A DNA stretch of 64,000 nt, taken from positions 2,730,342 to 2,794,341 of the forward strand of contig JYIP02000007.1 in the NCBI GenBank assembly GCA_001051155.2, given 5' to 3'. How positions within the stretch are numbered: the stretch's first letter is position 1; each line of letters begins with the position of its first letter. The notes beneath the pieces are model-generated. The model was given only the letters and a program-made list of their open reading frames with translations. It was not told the origin of the DNA and did not search any database. Position numbers and translations under genes: made by a program. Shown piece after piece: positions 55,000 through 64,000 of the stretch. This stretch comes from Chrysoporthe austroafricana. Taxonomy: Eukaryota; Ascomycota; Sordariomycetes; Diaporthales; Cryphonectriaceae.

Positions 55000-56869
55000 A
55001 GTCGCCACACCCCCTCACGGGCCACCCCCCCTGACGGGCCACCCCCCCTGACGGGCCACCCCAAACCACCCCCCCCAGATTTAACACACATATTTCAATC
55101 TTTTGTTTTTCAACCATCTAAGCAACGATAATACAGTCCTCTTCAACCAAAGGTATTTCGATATCGCTCTTTTTGCTTGCAGCATCCCCATTGCGATTGA
55201 TCTCCATTTGAGCCTTCTTGATAGCCTCGATCGTAACGAACTTCGAATTCGGACTAGTATTTACCTTCCTCCTCTTAGACGGCTCCCTGGCCGCCTCTTG
55301 AGCTTCTAAGATCTGAATCTTTCGCTGGTCCCTCGCCTGAACTAAGTCCCTTTCCTCCCACCCCTTGACCATCTTTCTGAAGAGCAATCGGCTCACTGGC
55401 GTAGGTTCTATCAGCTTCTGAATCTCGCGAACCTGGGCCCTCAATTCCGTAATCTTCCTAGGGGTCGAATATTTATCCGGCTGGCTCGAAATTGCTAGAG
55501 GATCCTTTCCTAAGGCTGGCAAGTATGCCCAGGCTAATATTGACTGGCTAGGAGGTTGCTTGCTAGCGCTCAAGACGATAAGAGGGTTCATTATCGGTTT
55601 TGCCACAGAGACTGGCCATAGACCAGTTGCCTTCTACCCTAATCGAATATTTTGCCTTGATAAGCTTTCGGTACGGGCCTGGCGATAGTTTTCGAGGAAT
55701 ATTCGTTTGCCAGCCATGCTACTATCGGTCCAATCCAGCAAGCCGACCTTCTTTCTATATGCATTCTTTAAGGACGAGAAGATCCCCAGATCAAGAGGCT
55801 GAAAAACGTATAAAATATGGGGAAGTAAGTAAATTAGCCGAATTTTATTCTGGAAATAAAGCTATATAAATTCTTTAGTTGTATGGCTGCTATAGCTATC
55901 CAGAATTAGCAATCTGCGCTCTTTAGGGTCTTTCGGCTAGCTGGCTGGGATAAAGATCTTTTTTAGCTATTCGAGGGCTATATCGTTATTTGGCCAGCCC
56001 GTTTCAGTAGCAGTAAACTGCTAGGTTTTGAAAAGTTCTATATCGAGAAGAAACCATTATTGCTAGACCGTTTTCCCTTTATATATTACTAAAGGGGGTA
56101 GGTAGTTGCCTTTAGCCGATATATATTCGAGGAACGAAATCCAAGCATGTAAGCCGGGCTGTTTTCTCTATATTGAACGGCTCTGAGAGCTTCCGAGAAC
56201 TAAGCCATTTTCCCTTTGGCCTTCCATTATTCCTGCTTCGTCCATATTCCACCTGTTAGCTGGTTTAATTAGGCTTATTTCTGGCTAGTTCAAAAGCTGA
56301 AACCAAAGCTGGATTACTTCTGTTATAGCTCTATTTATTCGAGCCGAAGAGATCTGTCTGGCCTTTAAGGTCTTGATAATCGGATTGCGCCGTATAAAGC
56401 TTGCCAGCCAGTTTTTCCCTAAAGGCTGAAAGTCGCCGTTAATCGTAAGGATTCGTTAAGCGAAAGCTTTCAACTCTTGATAGGTCGGAGCAAAGCCTAT
56501 AGCAGCCTGACCAAAAGCCCAGAGGGCTAATTCTCTTTCCTGAACGGCAGAGAGCCTCTGGTTTGTTTCGTAAATTATTGCTCTGGACTAGGTTCCTAAA
56601 AGGCATTGCTGAAGAGTAGCCCTTGGAATACCGTATTGGGAGGAAGCGGTTCGCTGAGATATGCCAGCCCTGACCGCAATAATGGCCCGCTGGACGTCGC
56701 CTTCGGTATAAGGCATCTTTAGTCGCTGATAGAGATATTTTGAAAGAATAAAGATTTTTCGATAAGAAATGGTTGAGAAACAAAGGAGTGTTTAAGGGGT
56801 AATGGAATAGCGGTGTGGGTGGCGGGGGTGGCCCGTCAGGGGGGTGGCCCGTGAAGGGGTGTGGCGACT
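55000..56869 (-). mobile_element. Fot1/pogo DNA transposon, 1870 bp, decayed
   Basis: Terminal inverted repeats start AGTCGCCACACCCC at 55000 and end GGGGTGTGGCGACT at 56869. Repeated ACGGGCCACCCCCC units lie inside both ends, so the inverted repeat reaches about 50 bp. TA lies at both borders (54998-54999 and 56870-56871), the target duplication of the Tc1/mariner superfamily. The flanks rejoin at a paralogous empty site near 50575-50590 (TACGCA, then CTTGGGTTG). Size and inner gene fit the Fot1 class. Confidence 0.9.
55118..56716 (-). pseudogene. pogo/Fot1 transposase, inactivated
   Basis: From ATG 56716 (MPYTEGDVQRAI, a psq-type helix-turn-helix start) the minus strand passes through NWLASFIRRNPIIKTLKARQ (CENP-B type DNA binding) and NMDEAGI (first catalytic Asp). 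It then passes LLILDSYSSHTTKEFI (second Asp) and ends in SKRRKVNTSPNSKFVTIEAI. Stops, largely TAG, interrupt it many times (for example after CLLGT near 56605). The last 162 codons (55606-55118) remain open. Many stops at positions expected to be Gln or Trp suggest repeat-induced point mutation. Not able to move itself. Confidence 0.8.
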
Positions 56870-57979
56870 TACTTGGGTTGTTCGAGCCTCCTGCTCCGGA
56901 TCTAGTGGTCGGTATAAGATGCTAATTTCATTTCTGGTTCAACAAAGGGTAGATTGTAGTTGTAGGGCAAGACATAGCATACAAGAGAGGGCAGGATGCC
57001 CCTTTTTATACCCTCGCAGCCTGATTTCGCCGGCAGTAGATGCATAGAAAGCCCAGCCGCCGAGGATTGAACGGCAATAGGGGTCCGATATATATAAAGA
57101 TATACAGCGGCCTAGAGCCTAATTGGCTAGTAAATAAAGCAGCTGGTTAGCTATAAAAGGCACCTGTTAACTAATGATATACCGATTTACCACAGTCCCT
57201 TTTTTATATCGCCGGCCACTCTGTTTACTACACTACTGCCTGACCACCGTCTCTAAAGTCCCATCCGTCCATGAGGTCTGCCTCGTCGGCTACTACCTTT
57301 GATCGAGTAGGTAACCAAGACAGCAGACGCCGTATGGGACCGAGAGCCCTCCTCTCTGCCATCTTTCCTCTCCGCCTTGGCCTTGTCTCGGCCAGGCCCC
57401 GCTGGTGGTGGTCACGGTGTGGCGGTGACCACCAGGCCAACGTGGTCCTGACTCCACCAAGTTGGGTCATTTATCGCGGAGCAGTTTAAAAACCGAACAC
57501 GACTTTGCAGCAAGAGAGAGGGACACTTAGGATACAAACCAGGACCAGCCTCTTTCACTAACTACGGGCTAGTCGAATACCAGATACGGAAGGGAAGGGC
57601 CAACAGAGGCCCTTGGCGAGAGAGGGGCTTTTGCTTGCCGGTGTGGTGTTCTACGAAGCCGAAGGAGGCCGGTCAGGCGATGCAGTCGACAGAAACAAGC
57701 CACGCGATGCGTGCAATGACCATTAGCCTTTTGGGCTATTCAAGTGAAGATTAAAATGAATACTTAGATTGTCGACTGAAGAGCAACCATGAAATCTGTC
57801 TGACAGCAGGAAATGATCTAATCTTATATATCTAGTGCTTCAGTCCTGGATCACTTCTTCCTCTGGTAGCCCCGTGTGGTGGCTCGCGCGGAGCGTTATG
57901 CGTTTGCACGACCATGTCGACCAAACCGCAATGGTAGTCCTCCCTCGAGGCTGGCTCTGCTAACCGAGCGCTGGTCCTG
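56870..57979. other. spacer, no gene
   Basis: 56872-56960 continues the region paralogous to 50585-50650. 57230-57500 is GC-rich with GGTGGTGGTCACGG and its partial inverse GGTGACCACC. Nothing coding that I can support. Confidence 0.5.
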
Positions 57980-59527
57980 CTACTTGGATCTTCCGAAGCC
58001 GTGCTTCTTTGGGCGGTGGGAACCCGTTGGCGGACTGTGTGAGTCCCTGTGGCGCTTGTTGGAAGAGGCCTTGCGACTGCGGCCGCTCTTTGCCGACGTT
58101 AAGCTCGATGTGAAGCTTGTGGCGAAGCTCGCAGCCGGTTCGATGGCAGGATCACATGTCTGGCTGTGCACCTGCTGGCTGCCTTGCTCATCGGAGCATG
58201 GTGCTCCGTCGACGTGCTGCTGTGACTCATCCGAGCTGGCGCCATTCTCGGAGCGTGCTTCGGCTGGACGGCGAGGGCTTCCTCTGCCGCTGTGGTCCCG
58301 GCTGCTTGGTACCTGGCGTTTGCGTCCCGGATAAAGGCGTCTTGGTGCTGCTTAGCCAAATCCCTTGCGTTTCTAAAAGCCGTGACCCCGCGAATGAAAG
58401 ATTCCTGGTTACCCGTCAAGGCGTAAGCTTCCAGCTGGCTCATGTGGTACTCGGCCTGCCCCCCCCCCCCACCCGGCGCCGCGGGCGCGGTGACGTGGTG
58501 AGCGTTCAGCTGGAGGTGGCTAAAATAGTAGGTCGAGCTGTATGTATAGGCCATGCCGTCGTAAACAGGCTCTTCCAGGCCGTAGCTCTGCAGGCTGTGC
58601 ATGCCGCGGGCTCCGACTGCTCCGTCGTAGCGGGCTTGTCGCATTATTACCCCTGAAGACCGATCTGGGCCTGTCGCCTGTACGAAAATGTTTGGAGCTA
58701 TCAATCTATCCTTTGCAGTAGAGGAATGATATGATGTTGGAGTTCGTTACGGACGGCTGGATTGAGCTGTTCAGAAAGGGCTCCCAGGGCGATATCCGGT
58801 TTAACTGCTGCTATCGTTCCGTCGGTAAGAGGCTCAAGATTTCCGAATGTTATATCCCTGGTAATTAGATCGTCATCCTTACAAGGGCCAGCAATAGTTG
58901 GGAAAACCTTCTCCCACACATCCCTTTCATCCTTTGCTTTGGCATTGGCTGCTGCAAAAGTTTTGAATGCGCTTTCGGAGAATTGAGAGGCGATAAGGAT
59001 GGTCTCGGGACCGCCAATGCCACTCTTGTTTCTGCCAAATCTAGCTTTTGCGAGCTATAGGTCGCATGGATCCTGTGGTCGACTAAGTGCTGTTCGAATC
59101 CAGCGTCGCAAATCGATGATTTTGTCATAGCCGTTATAGGATTAGTAGACTTGGCTGCTCGGCTCGACCTTCGGGACGAGGAGCGCATGGCGCCGGCGGC
59201 TCGGTGATTTCCCTCCGCAGGAGCGCGATACCCTCGAAAGTCACGCAGGTCTGGTCCGCCGTGGCATGCAAACCGGGTGAGATCCCGGTCGAGCCCTGTT
59301 GGCGGCGGCGGAGGCGGAGAAGGGGCATGTCGTATACGATTCCGCCGGTTGAGTTCCTCCAGGGCCGAGCGGACCAGCGGAACGGTCGAGAGCCTGTCCC
59401 AGAACTCGGGCGGGTGGTGCCAGGAACGGTGACGGTCGGGGGCGGGCGGGTCGACGCCCTCTGACGGGGAGCTGTCAGGTGCTGTCTGGTGTCGAGATGG
59501 TGCCTCGGCCGGATGCCTGTCTGGCAA
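57980..59527 (-). pseudogene. fungal nuclease-fold family relic, three frameshifts, motif lost
   Basis: The minus strand reads in order PPEFWDRLSTVPLVRSALEE (about 59410), PPTGLDRDLTRFACHGGPDL, and a GFEQHLVDHRIHATYSSQK part. After a frameshift near 58990 it reads WEKVFPTIAGPC and FGNLEPLTDGTIAAVKPDI, with a stop at 58701. After another shift it reads APNIFVQATGPD, MRQARYDGAVGARGMHSLQS, TYSSTYYFSHLQLNAHHVTA and FRNARDLAKQHQDAFIRDAN. A last shift near 58250 precedes SFTSSLTSAKSGRSRK. This is a widespread uncharacterised fungal family whose members usually have FVExKGPDG here. FVQATGPD has lost both the Glu and the Lys of that E-x-K motif. A dead gene. Confidence 0.75.
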
Positions 59528-60363
59528 GGACAGACCAGTGTTCTGAGCTTTGATCCGAGGGCCTTCCTGCGAGGCCTCGTATGCGCGTTGTCTCTTCCGG
59601 CTGCAAGGGCATAAAAAGGATCATTTTGTGCTTGCTTGTATGTTGTAAGCTAGATATTCTTGTCGTAGAACAGCCACAATTCACCCTCTGGACTAGATGA
59701 CAAAGGTTCCTCCCACACTACTCTATCGACTAATGAAAAGCTCACGATGGCCGCTCGAGGTTAGCGTGGCCACGCCCTAGGTTTTATCCTGAGGAGGCCA
59801 GGCGCACGCCCCTTGCGCCCCGTCCCCGCCCCTCTCAGCAGGTCAGTGAATGGTCCAACCCCCAGTGACCGCAGCGCAGCCGCACTGCTCTCGCACTTGA
59901 CAGACAGACAACAGACAAGCAGACTGCACCACCAACATGGTAAAACACGTCCCCGTCTAGAAGAGGGCTTCGACGCACGCAAACCGGAAACAGCCAACGG
60001 CTCGATTGATACGATCGCGGCATGACTGCATATTGACTTCTGGCTGGATGATTGGTAGATTAATGAATATCAATGTGGTGGTGGGTGGCTGGGATCTCGT
60101 GGGCGTGGCAGCCCCTGTCCGACCCACGGCCTCGGGTAGCCGGGTCCACGGTCTCAGGAGGGAGATGACGTCGTCGATGCGAAGAATAAACAACGGCGCA
60201 GTTCCTCCTGCGCTCGTTATGACAAGAACCTGAAGAGGAAGATGACGGCGTCGTTTCTAGAGCCCAGGCGTCGCAACTCTGGTTGCGATGCGAAACAGAA
60301 GATACACCAATAGCGGTGCTCTGCTCTGGTGCAAGGGCCGGGCGCAGTGGTTCAAGGCTCCCG

Positions 60364-60387
60364 AATTCTGTGTCTGGACACAGAATT
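60364..60387. repeat. 24-bp palindrome, copy 2
   Basis: AATTCTGTGTC, TG, GACACAGAATT: perfect 11-bp arms. Same arms as at 14836 and 60531. Confidence 0.85.
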
Positions 60388-60528
60388 TTTGCTGTCCTCA
60401 GGTACACACCCTGGTCCTTGCCTCTGTGGCCCCCACCCCCGGGCAGCCCAAGGGTTGTGTTTGGTAGTCATGGTAGTACATGGTCGGTTGGTGGGGTCAA
60501 GGGTCGTGCATCATGACGTTGGGCGGCC

Positions 60529-60667
60529 AAAATTCTGTGTCTGGACACAGAATTTTCGAGCCGTCAGCAAGCCTGCCACAGCACTGCACAGCGGCTGTTA
60601 TCGATAAGCAGTGCACCAAAATGGCGGGTATGCCTGTGTACGAACCCTGTAGCTTGGTAGTGGATTG
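60529..60667 (-). repeat. palindrome-ended dispersed element, copy 3
   Basis: Palindrome with 13-bp arms (60529-60556, AAAATTCTGTGTC), then about 110 bp (GCAAGCCTGCCA, CAAAATGGCGGG, GTAGCTTGGTAGTGGATTGA). The whole is the inverse of 14731-14859. Confidence 0.8.
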
Positions 60668-60968
60668 ACGGCAGGCTTTGGGCACAGCAACGATGCAACT
60701 TTGGTTAGAGATAATCACAGTACCTTTTTTGTTTTTGTGAGGGGGGGTGAGGCTGTCGGTACAGTAGTCGTCCCCCCTGCTCAACCGCGCAGCTCTCGCA
60801 GCTCCCCACCCCCCGCCATCGGTGGCTCAGTAACCAAGCTCCAGCTCTCCTCCGCGTCCTCTTCCCTGCAGCACCTTCGTATCTCTGTGAACCCATCTGA
60901 AAACTCCCAGCTGCCCCTCCCAGCATCCCCCTCATCATGTCCCACGATATCGATCTGTCAACACACAG

Positions 60969-61544
60969 ATGATGCGACCTCAGAAGCGAGAGCGCGAATT
61001 CGACCCAGAGACCACCAGTCCTGGCTCCAAACAGCGTCGGTCGCAGATGTCGGGCCGGCAAGAAGAACCATTGTTGCCCACACAAGCGTGCTCTGCCGCA
61101 TCGCCCAAGCAGCTCGTCAGTTCAGTCTCCCAACGACCCCAGATGCTGCTCGCGCCGGTCGTCGAAGTACCCAAGCAGTCTAGCAAGGCACAACCAGGAC
61201 AGGAACGTCCTAAGCGCCCGCTTGACGAGCCTAGCTGCGATCCACCCATCGACGATCCACCCCACGACTCAAAGCCCCACGATCCACCCATCGACGATCC
61301 ACCCACCCACGATCCGCCTACCCACAAGCGTCGTCGACGATCCGTGTCAGCGCTAGAGCCCCAGCCAGTAGGGCTTCAGCGGAACAAGCAACAACACAGC
61401 TGGTACATCCACCATTGGCAGAGAACAACTGTCCAAGATCCAGCGCTTCAAGAGGAGGGTGCAGGCGGTAGCGGGGCCATTCCGATTGTGGAAATACTGG
61501 ATGACTCTGAAGACGAAGAGGACGACGGCATATCACAGTCGTAG
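60969..61544 (+). CDS. hypothetical protein with SUMO-interaction-like motif, 191 aa
   Basis: A single frame from ATG 60969 to TAG 61542. Hydrophilic and Pro-rich, with DPPIDDPPHD-type repeats (61240-61320), a basic cluster HKRRRRSV, and near the C-terminus IPIVEILDDSEDEEDD. A hydrophobic V/I core followed by Asp, Ser and Glu is the classic SUMO-interaction motif. This and the basic cluster suggest a nuclear protein. No family recognised; an upstream exon is possible because a short frame at 60937 (MSHDIDLSTH) ends just before. Confidence 0.5.
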   Translation: MMRPQKREREFDPETTSPGSKQRRSQMSGRQEEPLLPTQACSAASPKQLVSSVSQRPQMLLAPVVEVPKQSSKAQPGQERPKRPLDEPSCDPPIDDPPHDSKPHDPPIDDPPTHDPPTHKRRRRSVSALEPQPVGLQRNKQQHSWYIHHWQRTTVQDPALQEEGAGGSGAIPIVEILDDSEDEEDDGISQS

Positions 61545-61989
61545 GATGTAGGTGGCTCACAAGGTCAGGGCTCGACCGTGTCCGAGAGACTCAACACCTC
61601 GAGCCCCATGTAACTATACAAAAATCTAGCAATCTCGTTTACGCCTTTTGCGCACGCGTGTTTGGTCTCGATCCATATTGCTTGTGACCTGTTGTTGAGT
61701 CGTGACACAAACCATCTGTGACGCTCAATCTACAAAGTTCAAACTGCATTGAAAGATGGTTTCTTCCCCCCAGTTGTGCGTGAAAGCGTGTAGTCTTAAG
61801 TGCTAGCAAAGTCGGCGACCATTTCGCTGGTAGGACATCTGAAATGTGTACAACGATTGAAGTGTTCGGAGCCGAGACGGAAGGCCAGCAGCGCCTGCAT
61901 CTGCGTAGCGCTAGGCCGTTCGAGGAGCCCATTGCAAGCAGGCAGGCCCGTTGCTGCTGGCCGTAGCGTAGCAGATGGGACGTCCGAGG

Positions 61990-62520
61990 CGGCTAACGGC
62001 TGCGACCTTGCGTCTGCTACGGCCGGCGTTCCTCCGAATAACACGTTCTGTTGCATGGAGTCGTCGTTTTCCCGTCCTCGCGGTTGGCTTGTGTGCTGCA
62101 GGGTTGTGCGTCGCAGGCTTTTTTGGCATCTGGCTCAAAGCCCGCCCACTGGATCCGCAAGGACTGGCGCGATTCGATATCCTTCGCATCGCGGTACGCC
62201 TTTGTCTGTCGCATAAAGTGCTGAATGGCTTCATTCCGTGGTGTGCTTTTCTGATCGGGGACGCTAGTCGGGGGTGTAGACAATTCCTCCTAGGCAGCAT
62301 TGTGCGACGGCTCGTGGCGCTGGATAGTTTTGGTACTCGTATCCAGCCACAAGCATTCAAACTTGAGGTACTCGATCCAAGTCGCCCGCTCATCTTGCCG
62401 TCGAGGGTTCTTGAGCAGTCGGAAGGCCTCATGAAAGCCGTGCTCAGCCAGGCAGCGTCGTGGAGCTAAAGCTGGGCTTCCTGGCCCCCTTCCACCCCCC
62501 GAACAGGTCGACAGATGCAA
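61990..62520 (-). pseudogene. uncharacterised fungal family relic
   Basis: The minus strand reads EAFRLLKNPRRQDERATWIE then YLKFECLWLD (about 62430-62345), a stop at 62290, then in the same direction HFMRQTKAYRDAKDIESRQS (about 62220). I have seen this pair of segments in a common fungal family of unknown function (KNPxxQDxRxTWIEYLxFE). The middle part is missing, so this is a shortened remnant. Confidence 0.5.
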
Positions 62521-63082
62521 AACTTGCTGCGCACTATACGGAGAGCATATTCCAACGTCCCCCGGGCTCCCCGCTGCATTGCTGCTGTGAACCCCCGGCG
62601 CCGGAGCTAGGGGGCGGTGCTGGTCGGATTGCCTTGCGACCTGGGGCCAAGGCCGGGGCGGCGGCGGCGGCGGCTGCTGCTCGGGATTGCAGTTTTGGCG
62701 CTGCCGGTGCTGCTGCGTACCACGCCGGCGGCGGGAGCCAGTCTAGTCGTGCGCCCGGACCGCGGGTGCCCGGTGCCAGTGAAGAGTGGATGCACGGCGT
62801 GAAGAGGGGCCAGGTGCACCGGCCTCTCCGTATCCCGTGAGTCCTTCGCCGCTGGCCGTTCACGCTCAGCGCGCCGGTGAACTGCCACATCGTAGCCTGC
62901 CAACACCTGGGCGCAGCACATAAGTGGGTCTTGTGGCCCAAGCACGCCGGGTGAAGTGGAAGACACCATATATATATAGCAGAGGACCTGGACCGTGCCA
63001 TCCTTGACCAGAACCCTTCCACCACAGAGCACGCTAGGTGACTCCAAGATCTCGTGACCATCACAGGGTGCACGAGCCCACC

Positions 63083-64000
63083 ATGGCGACTATATCAGCG
63101 CCAGCCTTTGAATCCCCCTTGGCTTCGGCCTTGGCCTTCGCTTTGTCTGCATCTTTGTTTCTGGCTCTCTCACTCACCATGGCAGAATGCCCCATCTTCC
63201 AATTCACAACGGTCGATAAGGTTTTCGACCAGATCTGTCAAGCTCCCGGGGATGTGTTCATTATCACACGTATGTTTTTATCTATTCTTCTGTCTTTGAT
63301 ATATTGTATTAATATTTTATAGATGTCTCTGCTCAAGATTACACTGCTATAGATCGCGAGCGACAGATTCGACGCTGAAAATTTCGACTTCGACGATATG
63401 ACACCAGCTCCCAAATCCTCATCATTACGATCCCAACCATCTACCACGAGCGACTCCATGGTACGTTCTACACGCTGTTTACATCGAAGGTTGATCGGAT
63501 GGGTCTTCTGAGGGACTGGACCTTCATTGGTTCTACGACGCTCAATACAAAAGGCAATCCTGGTGGAGGCGGCGGATGCGGCGGAGAAGGCGATTCCAGC
63601 GGTGGTCCTAAACCAGCTCGTCAACGAGCTGGAGCCTGGCCAACACTTGTAATTGAAGCAGGATACTCTCAGTCGATGGACGAGCTTCGTCATGATAAAG
63701 ACTGGTGGTTCGCCGCGTCAGACCACGAAGTCAAAATTGTTATTCTCGCCAACTTCGACCCTGTTGCTCATACGATCTGGCTGGAGAAATGGGAGGAAAC
63801 GTCCCAGGCAATAGAGGGACAAGGAGCTACAACGACGCGAGCGCGAGCGGCTGCAGCTAGAGCTTCCCCCGACCTGGCGCCGATCTTGCGACAGCAGATC
63901 TCCATTACCCGGGACAGTACGACGGAGCCACCATCATACAACGTCGCTAGAGGCGAGCTAGTTTTGGACTTCAGACTGCTGTTCCTCAGAGAACCAGTCG
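63083..64000 (+). pseudogene. PD-(D/E)XK-like fungal protein, 5' part, one nonsense codon, runs off the window
   Basis: Exon 1 63083-63269, intron 63270-63322 (53 nt), then one frame to the window edge. It starts MATISAPAFESPLASALAFA, then MAECPIFQFTTVDKVFDQIC and VSAQDYTAIDRERQIRR. TGA at 63376-63378 falls where the flanking basic run suggests Arg (CGA to TGA). It continues SSQILIITIPTIYHERLHG, a Gly-rich loop, and WPTLVIEAGYSQSMDELRHD. The LVIEAG strand carries the expected acidic residue of the nuclease-like core. DWWFAASDHEVKIVILANFD and TIWLEKWEE then follow. A familiar uncharacterised fungal family. Apart from the single stop the gene looks sound, so a sequencing error cannot be excluded. 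Confidence 0.75.

Larger units (their letters stand above)
59528..60968. other. spacer with palindromic elements
   Basis: No gene seen. Contains palindromes at 60364-60387 and 60529-60556 and, at 60045-60130, a copy of the 48.2-kb repeat. Confidence 0.5.

Noticed and set aside
61911..62432. A 173-codon minus-strand Arg/Ser-rich frame
   Set aside because: The neighbouring frame holds the recognisable KNPRRQDERATWIEYL segment, so this one is out of frame.

Overview
This window reads as an accessory, probably subtelomere-like region of a filamentous ascomycete. The evidence is short GT-AG introns of about 50-120 nt, decayed Fot1/pogo transposons, DUF3435 (Starship-captain-type) relics, FHA-kinase relics, several fungal families with a PD-(D/E)XK-like signature, a TTAGGG/CCCTAA telomere-like inverted repeat, and many minisatellites. 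There are no tRNA, rRNA or CRISPR features that I can support, and there is one ambiguous base (N) at 43898. Most of the 64 kb is not intact gene. It is a patchwork of a few sound genes, many broken copies, and long pyrimidine-rich or tandemly duplicated spacers.

Layout. 1-4.6 kb: C/T-rich repetitive DNA. 4.8-6.4 kb (-): intact two-exon gene with a PD-(D/E)XK-like motif. 9.1-10.1 kb (-): three-exon SET-domain methyltransferase, 266 aa. 10.7-11.6 kb (+): DUF7924-like protein with an intact frame but a lost E-x-K motif. 12.6-14.1 kb: nuclease-fold relics, a 167-bp tandem array and a pogo transposase tail. 15.1-18.3 kb: DUF3435 gene in pieces, its zinc-finger tail lying inverted. 18.2-19.6 kb: two FHA-domain relics. 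20.7-23.2 kb: a mosaic of abutting fragments of unrelated conserved genes (RVB2-like, CCH1-like, AP-3 delta, an MFS transporter, class V myosin, GSK3), some keeping introns. 23.2-27.1 kb: a foreign-looking coding tract with a DEDDh exonuclease, in which all eight in-frame stops are TAG. 28-31.9 kb: a membrane-protein family copy, a pogo relic, minisatellites and a basic 420-aa protein. 34.6-36.3 kb (-): two-exon protein kinase, 529 aa. 37-46 kb: tandem duplications and a broken DUF7924 copy. 46.8-54.8 kb: more copies of the membrane-protein family, ending in an intact divergent pair with a DUF7924 gene. 55.0-56.87 kb: a complete but decayed 1870-bp pogo element with TA target duplication. 58-59.5 kb and 63.1-64 kb: two further decayed nuclease-fold genes. 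61 kb: a small protein with a SUMO-interaction-like motif.

How the genes may work together. The one arrangement that looks like a system is the head-to-head pair at 52.4-54.8 kb: a membrane protein with a C-terminal hydrophobic segment, and a DUF7924-like protein keeping its E-x-K residues, sharing a 467-bp intergenic region. Parts of this pair recur at 10.7, 28.1, 42.7, 46.8 and 49.3 kb in every state from intact to broken. The second striking region is 20.7-27.1 kb, where captured host gene fragments abut the amber-interrupted tract. Family names come from remembered sequence patterns, not from a database search.
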